Positions 36,067 through 46,838 of a stretch of DNA of 64,000 nucleotides are shown in pieces. How positions within the stretch are numbered: the stretch's first letter is position 1; the number at the start of each line of letters is the position of its first letter. The translations under genes and the position numbers were made by a program. This DNA comes from Capitella teleta (taxonomy: Eukaryota > Annelida > Polychaeta > Capitellidae), in assembly GCA_000328365.1 (NCBI GenBank), contig KB294061.1, positions 1,497-65,496 on the forward strand, given 5' to 3'. The notes under the pieces were generated by a model. It did no database searches, was not told the origin of the DNA, and saw nothing but the letters and a program-made list of their open reading frames with translations.

Positions 36067-36502
36067 CTATTCAGATGAGAGGAACGCGGCCGCCTTCATG
36101 TTTTCGCAGCTGGTGCTGCAGGTTGCGTCACAGCCATCTGGATCAACCTGACACTTGTAATTTTTGCACATCGTTAGACAAGCTTCCATGCCGATGAACG
36201 GGGGTGGCTTAGGACGAGGGGCGTTGCACCTCATCTCGCACTTCGCATTGCATCTTTCTTCACAGTGTTGCTTGCAATCGCTGATGCACAGACCTGGCTT
36301 CTCTTTTCCAAAGCAGTTCACTTTGCAATCATCTCGGCAGTCGACGCAAAACTTATCTCGACATTTATACTCGCAGGAATCTTCTTGGAGTTCTTCTTCA
36401 GCTACAGTGATGGCGACGAGACAGGCGACGAGAACAAAAACCTTCGGATGGAAAATGTGAGCTCGACGCTGTTTCGCTCTTTTGACTTACCTTCACCTCC
36501 AT
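36067..36502 (-). CDS. Secreted 18-cysteine protein in three six-Cys blocks (unknown family)
   Basis: Two exons: MEVK at 36502-36491, then a 49-nt intron (GTAAGT donor, CCGAAG acceptor), then 36441-36067. The protein has 128 residues. Residues 1-18 form a signal peptide (VFVLVACLVAITVA), so it is likely secreted. The mature part has 18 Cys at 27, 31, 36, 39, 43, 47; 56, 60, 64, 68, 72, 76; and 92, 96, 101, 108, 112, 116. The first and third blocks share the spacing C-x3-C-x4-C-x2/6-C-x3-C-x3-C, which suggests an internal duplication. The middle block has six Cys exactly four residues apart, as on one face of a helix. A PRPKPPP hinge separates blocks two and three. I do not recognise the family; a toxin-like, antimicrobial or matrix role is possible but not shown. 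Very short introns are rare, so the first exon is less certain than the second. Confidence 0.75.
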
Positions 36503-36564
36503 CTTGGTTGAGAATGAATCAATCTTCAGGATTGTTCCGATGACAACAGAAGCGCTCTCTTGTA

Positions 36565-36574
36565 TTTATATGCC
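36565..36574 (-). promoter_or_regulatory. TATA box of the Cys-rich protein gene
   Basis: CATATAAATA on the minus strand, about 65 bp upstream of the proposed ATG at 36502. Transcription would begin roughly 30 bp downstream, near 36540, giving a leader of about 40 nt. The presence of a TATA box, short leader, signal exon and poly(A) signal in order supports a complete gene. Confidence 0.6.
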
Positions 36575-36974
36575 ATCTTCTGAAGAAGGGAGAAACATTC
36601 AGAATAAATGGTCAATACACGGAAATATGGCAGACATGTTAAGGAAAATTATAAAATCATAAATATATTGCTGTCGTTTTTATTGTGATTATTGTGATAT
36701 ACAATCCGAATGGAACGTCAATTCGATAGGCCTTTATTGCTTAGGATGCTGCAAATGGAAGTTTCAATGCGTTTTCCTTGTTACTCAGATTGTTTTCTGA
36801 TTAATTCTATGATGAATTAGTATTTGATTCGCTTATAGAAATTTGATTCGATCTTGCTTCAAAAGAAACGTCTGTGAAATGATGCAATAATCGTACCATA
36901 ACGCCACCAACGCCAAGAGCATTTCAGTAACATTATACTTTTATGTGCTTTTTTAACTTCGGAATCCAGAAGCA
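36575..36974. other. Upstream DNA of the Cys-rich gene, no gene recognised
   Basis: AT-rich; no further exon or conserved element recognised. Confidence 0.5.
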
Positions 36975-37115
36975 ACTAAGGCTTATATGGTCCGAGGAAG
37001 TAAGCAGGAGTTAAGAGCCTTACCTAAGGACAAAAGGTTGGTGGCTTGCTTCGAACCTCCAGTGGCCAGCGCCAAGCCCTTTCGAGGCGAGCACGCTAAC
37101 CATTCGAACGTACTC
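36975..37115 (-). mobile_element. Second type of tRNA-like SINE head
   Basis: On the minus strand TGGTTAGCGTGCTCGCCTC (A-box-like, 37084-37102) is followed about 30 bp later by GGTTCGAAGC (B box, 37048-37057). A short downstream part with TCCTTAGGTAAGGCTCTTAA comes next. The sequence cannot fold into a sound tRNA by eye, so it is more likely a SINE than a tRNA gene. It differs from the main SINE family of the window. Confidence 0.5.
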
Positions 37116-37855
37116 AACAAACGCACTGCATTATTTCACCACAATACATGATAAGCTAAATATTCGCAAACAAAACCAACGCATAGTTTCCATTTGATTT
37201 TCATATCAGAAACTATTTTGAACGATAATAGAATGATTGTACATAATGTATCTTTTAAAAGTTCCTTGCGTGAGATCATAGTTTCATGTGCCCTGTAAAC
37301 GATTATATTGCTCCTATTTGATGGTTACAATCCCGAAAACATATCAATCGATGCGCAGAATTAATGGATAAGTCACCCGCGGTTTCACTCAAATACATTA
37401 TCCGAGTAATTCCGAATCCAAATTAACGCATTTTGGGGCAAACAATCTTGCATCGTGTTTATATGTGAAAGCTGGGGATGTCGAAGCAGCGGTTTCTTCT
37501 TGAAGATTACTCTTTTTGCACTAAATTTTCCCTAATGACGCCACACAGGTTGCCTACTTAGAGATTGAATCCGTCTGCGAGATACCAATGTTTGAGACGG
37601 AACACTCCCGAGCCAGATTTCGATGCAAAACGCGAAACGGTCCTCGACCAAAAGACCAGTGCACCGCCCAGCACACCTGCAGTCTTGAAGGTAGCGAGAA
37701 GGAACACCCAACAATGATCCAGGAGATATGCAAATGATCAATCTCTCTCAGTGGCGAGTTAAGTGCAAGAGGCCTACAATACAGGAAACATAAAGAACAT
37801 TTAAAAGGCTCGAATAAATCATTCAGGTCATCTCTTGCCACCCTGAAGTGAGTAA
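37116..37855. other. No gene recognised
   Basis: A plus-strand frame at about 37554-37736 is open and rich in charged residues (CKTRNGPRPKDQ). It matches nothing I know and may belong to the LINE remnant that follows. Confidence 0.4.
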
Positions 37856-37976
37856 AGTCCCTGAGTCACATTCCACTGGAATTGCTTTTCGCTGACGACG
37901 CTGCCCTGGCCTAGCAGTCTGAATGAGGCCTCCAAAATCTTGTGGGAACTTTCTCTACATTTAGCGAGCAGTCAAA
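37856..37976 (+). mobile_element. LINE reverse transcriptase catalytic-box fragment
   Basis: The plus frame reads HIPLELLFADDAALA, the FADD catalytic box of a LINE reverse transcriptase, then SE-x-GLQNLVGTFS after an in-frame stop. Stops show it is dead. It ends where the SINE at 37977 begins. Confidence 0.65.
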
Positions 37977-38313
37977 GGCTCTGAGTAGCTCAGTCGGCTT
38001 GACCAGCTGACTGTAATTACGCAATCCTATTCCGACTGTGGAGGTCCCGGGCTCAAAACAAGATCGAGCCACGGGCATTATGATTATGAATTATAATTGT
38101 AATTCGGTGGATTCGTTTGGTGACCCTACAGTACTGCAAGCTGCGTAACAAGGCATGCGCTGCATGTGTGTTACCCATCTTTGATAGCATGTAAGATAAA
38201 GACCCTGTGTGATCCAGAAATAAACAAAAGAAGTAGGGAATAACTCTCGGTCTCGAGTTTCTGCTATGTCCCACATTCGACGCAACAGTGTTGAGGGAGC
38301 CGTAAAACCCCAA
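37977..38313 (+). mobile_element. tRNA-derived SINE, copy 3 (diverged)
   Basis: Starts GGCTCTGAGTAGCTCAGTCG, keeps the ATTATAATTG middle words, GCGTAACAAGG, AAGATAAAGACCC and ends GGGAGCCGTAAAACCCCAA. The B box is damaged (GGGCTCAAAAC), so it is an older copy than those at 25511 and 54912. Confidence 0.8.
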
Positions 38314-40750
38314 GTGCTCTTTCCATCATTGTTTTGTGAGCAGTTTGGACTCATCGTGGGCATAAAGTTGAACAACATTTTAACCCAGAACGTCCAAAAC
38401 CGACCAAATATCAACATTAGTGGCCATGGTCATGGTACATACAGACAAAGGGCCTATACTGACAAGTGCAACAAGTCCAAATTGTATAGATACAGTTAAT
38501 ATACGCATTATACAATTCTAGTAAAACCTTCGTATATGCACGTTCTAGTTTTGCGAAGAGCATTCGTTTTATTTGCACCGAATACAATATCAATGTACAG
38601 CACCTTTTTGTTCATTCCCGTGTTTCCTTGTTAAGGTCAATTGTAATTGAGCCCAACGCAAATCACTAAGCTGATGCGACTATAATTCGTTATTTTTTTA
38701 ATGTATCGTGACACCTGTAATAACCAAATTGACTATGAAAATTGTAATGAGATTATTATCCATTTATATGCACTAGTTGAATTTTGATCTTTTGGTTGCT
38801 TGTTTTTTTTTTGTTTTTTTTTATTTTTTTTTATACCACTGTAATACATGTGCGTATGAATAAAGATTTATATATATGGATGTAGGCAGAGTCCAAGCAA
38901 GAGGACTTCGATATATCGGTAAGCAGTGGAATAGAATTTTCATCAGAACTTGAGAATATCAGCATCAATTCAAGAGACCATAATATACTGCAATTATTTT
39001 GGAATTAGGCCTTCTAGTAGTCAGATCTATATTCCGCAAGTAGAAATCCTATTTGAGAGGTTGCTGGTATACGTGAGGAAGCCTTGCTGAGTGTCACTGA
39101 ATTATGGCAAGCAAGTATATAGCACAATCGTTAAGAATTAAATGGTCACTTTCTTCCCCTCGAACACAATCGGTTTACTTTTTGCTTACACAACAGGCTC
39201 TACGCTATAGGCCCTTAAATGCTAATGCATGTACCTCAAGCTAGACATTCGAAAATGAGGTCCAGAATAATTTGGTAAAATGAATTTGATTCCCGGATTT
39301 CCTAATTCCGGATCGGGAAAATAATTCCAGGTGATTAGAGCGACGAGACCAAGTTGAGTTTTCCCTAATCCAGAGGTCTTTGGAGTTTCAGATGAAATGT
39401 CCTGAGGTGGATCAGAGTGTTGATGAACTGATCCTGGGTTGATTGCGTCATTCGAATGAGTCAGTCGTGCAGGAAGAGGGCAAAGACGCCCTGCTCAAAA
39501 GTGTCCAATTGAGCAAAACTTTGATGCTAATATACATATATTATTTAGTTCAGATAAATGTTTAGTCCATATACGCGGTATATCACAAATCACATGCATT
39601 CAATTATCACAGATAAAATAATAAATGCACGTAAATATACATAGAAAACATGATGTTCTCTGAGGAGATAAAATAAAATGCCTGTAAAAACATCGCTAAA
39701 AGTTAACATGTTAACATTACTGATTCACTAGAGTGTGATTCTGCATCGCACGTGTTAATTCATTGTTAAAGGTCAGATGTTTCAATTAGCCTGTTACTTC
39801 GGAGTTCATACCAGGACGACATTCTATTGTAGTAAAAATATTGACTCCCAGAATGTTCCAATTAAATAGAGTAAAAGGGTCATGACGTCATCGCATTTCC
39901 GGTGAAGCCATTCTTTAATCATCTGCCATTCTTTAATCATCTGTCTCATTTAGGGTATTAAATTATATAGAAAATGACGACGTTCTTGCTGTTTATATGA
40001 ATATATCTCCGCACAAACAGGCGTCGCTGTAGCATCAAGAGTGTGTGCCTTATCAGCTGAAATAGGATATTTTCAGTTTTTATCAATTATTCAATATCTG
40101 CCGAATTTGATCATATCATAAAGTATCGTGAAAAATGTACATTTACACGCAAAATAGATCAAACTTTGCTATAATCACTAATCAGGAATGTGATTGTACT
40201 TTGCTAAATAAAAGCATAAAAATCGAATTTATTGTGATAAATTCATAAATTCAAAATGGTACGTCAGTCATGGAGAAGGTTAGCAAAGATTAGCAAAGAC
40301 CAGGCTGCTTCGAATAAAACGTCGAAAGAACAGATGTACATTTCCTTATATAACCCTCTTACGATCAGCCCTCGAATAAGCCAATGCATGTTACGCGCAC
40401 GTGAGCCAGACCCACCTGTAGAAACTGGAGAAGTTTCAAGCAACAGCTCCAAATTAACAACGAAACAGACGACCTCGCGTCAAAAAGAACTCATGCAGTG
40501 ATGATCTTAAAACGACATGAAGTAAGGCCCCAATTTAAGACGACCATGTTCCTCCAGGCTCTCCAGACATCCGATCACATGCTAATAAGAACAGCCTCAA
40601 GAAAGCGTCACAACCAGCTGAAAATCCCTTAATTATCGAGTAATATGCAATGCTAAGAAGAGTAAAATTGTTGTTGCAAGAAGCCAACCTGCAAATGTAA
40701 ATATTGCATCTGTATACGTTTTAATGGTCATTTTATTCAAATCTAAGATG
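38314..40750. other. No gene recognised
   Basis: AT-rich DNA with a T-rich tract at about 38802-38832 and an 18-bp tandem duplication (GCCATTCTTTAATCATCT) at about 39907-39942. The open frame at 40256-40501 is not supported by any domain or splice evidence. Confidence 0.5.
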
Positions 40751-41452
40751 AGGGAGGGAGAACTGGTTGAAAATGGACTTTGAGTCGTTATTTGATGCAC
40801 CGAAAATGATTCCTATGCCTGGCCCACACAAGGAATATCATTGCTAACGATTTCGCGGGAGATATATTGCTAATTAGGCGTGACGTCAGAGGCTGTCATG
40901 AAACACCGAGTTCCCCATCTTTTACAATGGGCCTCGTTATATCAGCGTGTCCTGCGACTAAACCCCTGGATATTTTTTTTATTTTCTTTTAGGAAATAGA
41001 TAGAATAATCATTTTGCCACCAGTCAGGCGCGAAAAAAAAAATCGCTATTTTTCTTATTTTAACAAGCGATTTTCTAGGACACCTACCATGGTTTCTCAT
41101 CCTGAAAACAGTAAAAAGGTCAGCCAGAGTGCACCACGCATGCGCAATACTGACGCTTTCGTTTCGTAAACAACAAAGATGTCCTTTTATGGCGAAGATG
41201 CTGTGCTCTGATTGGCTGAAATCGATAGCTTCACGAGGGCAAAGGGACCAATCACGGCAAGCCCTCAGCTGACGTTTGCCTCCTATACTTCGTAATGGAA
41301 ACCATTCTCCCATAGGCCCAATGCTAACCCCGATATTCGGAATGCATTATTTCCTTACGCTTGCATCCAGGCATGGTGTTTTTGGCACGGAATGCTATCA
41401 ATTGGTGCTATGAGTCAATAGAACATCACTTAAAATTTAGTTCCCCATCCCT
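40751..41452 (-). mobile_element. 702-bp non-autonomous DNA element, copy 2 (inverted)
   Basis: Reverse-orientation copy of 32953-33654, equal in length and similar along its whole length, with the same 14-bp ends. Here the flanks are TTTA on one side and CATC on the other in element orientation, so the TTAA duplication is lost or the insertion history differs. The two copies stand 7.1 kb apart and could pair as a large inverted repeat. Confidence 0.75.
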
Positions 41453-42089
41453 TAAAGAATTTGATGGGAAACAAAAATCAACGAAATGTTATATCTAAAT
41501 TAGTATCCGATTAGGAATAATAAAAGTTAATTAACATTAACGAATTGGTGCAGCCACGACAGACTACGATGACCTCTTGTGGTATTCAGGTACCATGAAA
41601 TTCTCAACTTGCTATTAGGCACAGTGGTATAGCGTTAATTTGTGAGGCATTCCTTTCGGATGACATACCGAGGGGTGTATCATGTAGCGAAAAGTTCCTC
41701 AATCTGCATCTACCAACCCTAGTGTGTTAAACATTCCTGGCTGAGCAAATATAGATCAAAAGCCATCCCTGTCGTAAGATGTTTTCAATTCTATGAAATT
41801 ATGAATAAAATGAACGAGAACACACGGCGTTCATTCGGATCTCAAATTTAAAATCAAGATTATTTTTTCCTGTGTCGTGGATGCAAATGATCCATGTGAT
41901 GTTTATTTTAATTCATTTTAAGAGGTGAAATCGGGTCACCGTTGATTATCAAAAGGGTCAAGTTCAGTGAGTGCGTGAAAGAAAACGTGGACAGACGGGG
42001 GGTGGGGGGGGGAGCAAAAGGCCACTCACTGCCTCGTCGATTTCTATGTTAACCTGGCTATACACGCGCTATATGCTGGCAGGTATAAT
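41453..42089. other. No gene recognised
   Basis: No supported gene. A G-run (GGGGGGTGGGGGGGGGAG-like) lies near 41997-42014. Confidence 0.5.
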
Positions 42090-42185
42090 TATACAGAGTG
42101 GGCCAAAAGTAGCCTATCTATACTCTATGTTGACGATTTCAATGCTTTTCAATGGCACTGCGCAATCCGAGAAAGCGTTAATAAA
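42090..42185 (+). mobile_element. Solo end of the mariner-like element
   Basis: TATACAGAGTGGGCCAAAAG, then CTATGTTGA, CAATGCTTTTCAATGGC and GAGAAAGCG match the right end of the element at 34582-35243 read on its minus strand. No opposite end follows before the P450 gene, so this is a truncated copy about 0.7 kb upstream of that gene. Confidence 0.6.
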
Positions 42186-42915
42186 CAGGTCACAGTGTAA
42201 ACACCACGTAAAGATAAGAGAGAAATGAATACTTGGGGTGGTTAGATATGACAATTAAACACAATTGAAATTTAACACAATTAAATCTTGCTGCTTTTCC
42301 TATTACAAGTGTATTTCTATCTCAATTCCATCGACGTCGATGTTGATTTATCTCATTCGGTAGAGTACGCCCACCATTCAGCAATATTTTCACTTTTGGT
42401 GGTTTGGTGGCACACATAGATAGGCACCCAATTCTCATATCTGTACCGCCACCCGATTCTCATATCTGTACCGTCTTTGTATAACTTTTAAGAGCTATCA
42501 AACGTGTAATCATTTATTGATGATTCTTACATCACCGTCAATGCGGAATGCTGTAGCATCGCCGACCTTCACCTTATACCACTGAAGTAACTTTGGTACA
42601 GTGTTACCAATTAAGTAGACTTACGTTGTAAAAACATTAGTAAAACCGCACGAAAATACCTTTAAAAAATTACCATTACATAGGCCTGGAACCTGTATGT
42701 TGAGTGGTATTCTACATACCAATCATGCCAAAATTGAAATATTCAAAAATCATGCCAAAATATGAATATTCATCATGCGATCGCAGATAGCTCGTGGCAC
42801 GCGGTAAAGTACTAGCTGTAAACAAGGCGTCTGATATTTCGCAGATGGACTCTGATCTGTGATGCATCAAACAGTGCTTCTGTTTGCGCTTTCTTAGAAG
42901 AGAAGTTGAGCAGCC
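42186..42915. other. Upstream region of the P450 gene
   Basis: Holds a direct duplication of about 24 bp (CCACCCGATTCTCATATCTG type, about 42424-42473). The leader probably lies within the last 100 bp, but no clear TATA box is seen. Confidence 0.45.
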
Positions 42916-44403
42916 ATGTTGTTCAGCATCTTCTTGTTCGTCGTGGTTTTTCTTCTTGTTAAGTTATGGAAAATGGACAAAAATGCTGCCGTCCTGGCAC
43001 GTATACCTGGACCGAAGGCGTGGCCGATCGTAGGTAACCTACTCCAGGTGGATATGTCCAGAGGAAATCCGTATCGTCAGTTCACACAGTGGGCGAAGGA
43101 TTATGGGCCAATCTACAAGCTTCGGATTGGGCCCAGTCAGTGGGTCGTGGTGGTCAGCGGTCATGATGCTATCATGGACACCCTGGTGGTCAACGGGAAG
43201 TCTTTCAGTGGCAGAGCATCGAACTATCGAGATCAGATCTTCAGTAAGGGTGCTGGATTGATTGCAGTGGATGGTCGGTCAGAAAAGTTGAAGCTGTCCA
43301 GAAGGTTGGCTATTCAGGCCATGAAAGGATACGGCCCAGGGAAGATTGAGCACTGGGCGATGGAGCAGACTCAAGAATTCATGGACGCCTTTCGAGACAC
43401 CAATGGGGAGCCATTTGACCCGAGACTTGAGATTCACAGCGCCACAATGAAAATCATCTCGCTTCTGATCTTCGGAGAGAAGTTTCACCGAGATTCGGAA
43501 GAATTTGACACCATTCAGAAAGTCCTAGATTTGGTCAACAAGAGTGTGGGCACAGGTGTGCATGGATTGCTCCTTGATCTGTTTCCTTGGATCCGACACT
43601 TTGGAAACACAATATACGACGACATGGCTACGGCAACTGATATGAGCATGACGTTTTGGAGCAAGGCTCTTCAGAGGGAGCTGGAATCGGATCGCGATGA
43701 CAAATGTTTGATAAGAGCGATGCTGGATTACAACAGCCAGCAACACGCCATTCAGTTGAATGATGATGACATGCGAGTCTTGTCTTTCCAGCTGCAGATG
43801 GCAGGCATCGTCACGACCTCATCCTCCCTCTACGCTCTGCTCAACATCATGCTGCATTACCCACACATCCAAGATAAGGTCCGCGACGAGATCCAAGAAG
43901 TTATTGGTGACCGCCCAGTGCACATGAGCGACCAGAACAACATGCCATACACGCAAGCCACGCTACTGGAACTCCTTCGATACACATCGATCACACCGTT
44001 GTCAATCCCGCACAAGGCAGTAGTCGACTCCTGCATCACCGGGTTCTCCGTGCCAAAAGATACGCTCATCATCATCAATCGATGGGCAGCGCAGAAGGAT
44101 GGGTCATTCTGGGAGAAACCCCTCTCCTTCATCCCAGAGCGATTCCTCGACTCTGAGGGAAACCTGGTGGGGAATGACCACCCCAACCGACAGCACCTCT
44201 TTGCTTTTGGTGCCGGTCCGAGGATGTGCGTTGGCGAGTCCATAGCCAATGCTCGTCTGTTCCTGTGGACTGTCACCATCCTTCAGCAGTTTAAATTGAA
44301 ACCAGAGCTGGAAACCCCTCAGGTATCCTGTGATCCAGATTTCTACAAAGGGGGCCTTGTGTTGTCACCGCCTGACTTCAAGCTCCGGTTTATTCCGCTT
44401 TGA
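42916..44403 (+). CDS. Cytochrome P450 (CYP2-clan-like), intronless
   Basis: A single open frame of 495 residues, full length for the family. It should be a heme-thiolate monooxygenase held in the endoplasmic reticulum membrane. Visible parts: N-terminal membrane anchor (2-18), proline hinge PGPKAWPIVGN (31-41), I helix AGIVTT (296-301), K-helix ELLR (352-355), FIPERF (405-410) and the heme loop FGAGPRMCVG with ligand Cys438. The layout resembles the CYP1/2/17 group. Odd points: the acidic residue that normally stands before the I-helix Thr is Val299, and the C-helix Trp-Arg pair is replaced in SEKLKLSRR (122-130). The frame is intact, so it is unlikely to be a pseudogene. Lack of introns suggests retroposition or a lineage with intron loss. 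The substrate cannot be told. The start is the first ATG and gives a normal anchor. Confidence 0.93.
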   Translation: MLFSIFLFVVVFLLVKLWKMDKNAAVLARIPGPKAWPIVGNLLQVDMSRGNPYRQFTQWAKDYGPIYKLRIGPSQWVVVVSGHDAIMDTLVVNGKSFSGRASNYRDQIFSKGAGLIAVDGRSEKLKLSRRLAIQAMKGYGPGKIEHWAMEQTQEFMDAFRDTNGEPFDPRLEIHSATMKIISLLIFGEKFHRDSEEFDTIQKVLDLVNKSVGTGVHGLLLDLFPWIRHFGNTIYDDMATATDMSMTFWSKALQRELESDRDDKCLIRAMLDYNSQQHAIQLNDDDMRVLSFQLQMAGIVTTSSSLYALLNIMLHYPHIQDKVRDEIQEVIGDRPVHMSDQNNMPYTQATLLELLRYTSITPLSIPHKAVVDSCITGFSVPKDTLIIINRWAAQKDGSFWEKPLSFIPERFLDSEGNLVGNDHPNRQHLFAFGAGPRMCVGESIANARLFLWTVTILQQFKLKPELETPQVSCDPDFYKGGLVLSPPDFKLRFIPL

Positions 44404-46646
44404 AATGGAATGAATTGCATGGGATTGTGGAGACTGCGAAAGCAACCATAATATTCAACATTTACAAAGCTCACGAATGTGCAATAGCATTATAATGATA
44501 CCATAACCAAATGCTACAAACTCTCCTATGAAATATCCTATTGTGTTGACAGATATTGGTGGTCGGTCACGTGGCGACTGTGGTTCACTATTATTATTCA
44601 CCACTACCAATGAGAACACTACAATAATGAGACTCATTGGAACTGCTCCCATAAATTATGCATGTATTATAATAATTATTGATATCACACGATTACAATT
44701 GGCAAGGCTCAATTTCATAATTTCGTAGTCAGATATTTTAAGTACACGTACATGTATTATTAATCGTCATACAATGTATATGTCTATACCCTAAAGAAAA
44801 TTATAAACTTTATATACATTGAAAGTTTTACGAATTTTCATTTGCCATTTCAAAGGCTTAAAATATGTTTTACCATAATTCAACTCACTTAACAGAAACA
44901 TGATCTAAGAATAAGAATTGTACACGTAACTGAGATACTGAAGAAAAGATTTTGCTTGAGGAGCATGTTTCCAGGTGTCAAATCTGAATATTATTTCGGC
45001 AGCTGAGAAAGAGATCTGCAAAATGTGCAGGGTTGGGCGATTGAATGATGCCATGGAGGGCTAGCTATAACGACCAAACAAAATACGGGATTGGCATATC
45101 TGGATCATGCTTGACTGATTCCGGCATTTTCCAAGAGTGAGACGTATGTAATTCTCCACCAACATAGCAGAACAATCGTTTCATGTTCGGATAAGCAACC
45201 AGAAGAACTTTAGAGATGGCATGCGTTAAAAAAATGTGAAATGGAGTGAGCCAAAGCAAGTGACTGCACTATATTAGTATATATATACATATATACATGT
45301 AGAACTAGGCCTTATAGATGTTTGCGGAATAGGGTGCGAAAGAGATACATACATTATGATCACCTTTAAGTTTATTCCTGGGATTCGCTTTGCTCTCAGC
45401 TCTCCATCGATGATAATTTAACTCGGTGACCGAGATCGAGAGACAAATCGTAAATTTCTCCGCGCCTTTTGCTTTTAGAGAATCTCTGTCATTTATTAAT
45501 CAGTTATCTGTTCGATTCAGTGATAGGGGGCCTACAGCACGTTGCGTATAGCCGTTTCCGTGGGAACCTTACAGGAGGTCGGTTAGCTGTGACTTATACA
45601 ACTTAGTGCCAGCAATATTGTGATATTTATGCCGGCACGGGGTTACCAGTGCAACCAAACCTTCAGTCTGTCAGACTGAAATCCTTAGCAAAAATTAATA
45701 AACTCGAATAGTTCGACAAAATACTCAAGAACTTCACCGGACCTGCATTCACGCAGGACAACATCGTCCGCGTGCATTCAATGGTTGACTACAACATTTC
45801 CAACATAACTCCTATTAATAGTAGCTGAACATTTAGCTTTCAACAAAGGTTATCACTAATTATATCCTTGGAGATGACATACCTCCTTGGAGCGCACCGT
45901 TCTAACAATAAACAAATTTGATATACTAATTAAGTAATGCATTGCTCCACATAACACATTTCAGTTGATGAGAGTTCCAAAGAGCATTAGTACGTGCAAC
46001 GTAATCTGGAATCTTACGTACGATCCCTCAGCTAATCGACTTAGTGTATTACCAATAATTATATAGGCTTATAATAGGCCTATAACATTTAATTATACAC
46101 TGTTATACATGCATCGATCGTTGCATACTGAGTACTAACCGTGGCTGTGCTATCGTCTGTTTGTGAAGCATTGTAAAGTAACAAACATTTTATGCAATAA
46201 TGATGTATTGTGGATTTGAACGCAGTCAGTGCAAATCCCCCGTGGCCTACGAAGTTGGGCATCTACAATTGCCGTGTGACCCATGTCTAGTAACTTACAA
46301 AGCCTTGGCCCTAAAGGGTTACGCAAATGACGTTATGATTTAGGCTCAACGCGGTCACACCGACACGATCATGGAACGGAATGTTCCCATAAACAAAACG
46401 TTATGATCACAGAAATTCACAATCATAATTTATTAGGTCATCCAGAGGAATTAATGATGGAGTAAACTATAGAAATTCCAATCTAAAGAATAGTGCTGCA
46501 TCTAACAAATATTTACATTGCCTTCTATTGAGACATAATGTGTCAAAAAATCCGTAAATATTTACTAGAGTCTCAAACCCATTACCACGAAATCATAACG
46601 GGTCAAGGTGAAGGTTCTTCAAGGTCGTTCACCAGTCTGCCGCAAA
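44404..46646. other. Between P450 and PCCB; no further gene seen
   Basis: AT-rich DNA. The right end contains the PCCB promoter and leader, with copies of ATCATAACG or its complement at 46331, 46399 and 46592, all within about 320 bp of the PCCB start codon. No TATA box is obvious. Confidence 0.5.
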
Positions 46647-46838
46647 ATGGCTCGTCTTGTGCTGAGGTCCGGTAATCTTTTCGCCAAAAACACCTTCTTC
46701 TCGGGGTTGGAAGGCACCCTGTCGAAGAGATGGTGTACTGCAGAGCATACTCTAGCTGTCAGAAAGAAGATTGAGGAAACCAGAGAGAAGGCTTTGCAGG
46801 GAGGCGGCCAGAAAAGAATTGACACTCAGCACAAAAAG
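46647..46838 (+). CDS. PCCB: PCCB exon 1
   Basis: 64 codons: targeting peptide, then EHTLAVRKK and [13 protein letters not shown]. Ends AAG before a GTTGGT donor. Confidence 0.9.

Noticed and set aside
46608-46646. Upstream in-frame ATG as the PCCB start
   Set aside because: It adds MKVLQGRSPVCRK without improving the targeting peptide; the ATG at 46647 gives a typical N-terminus.
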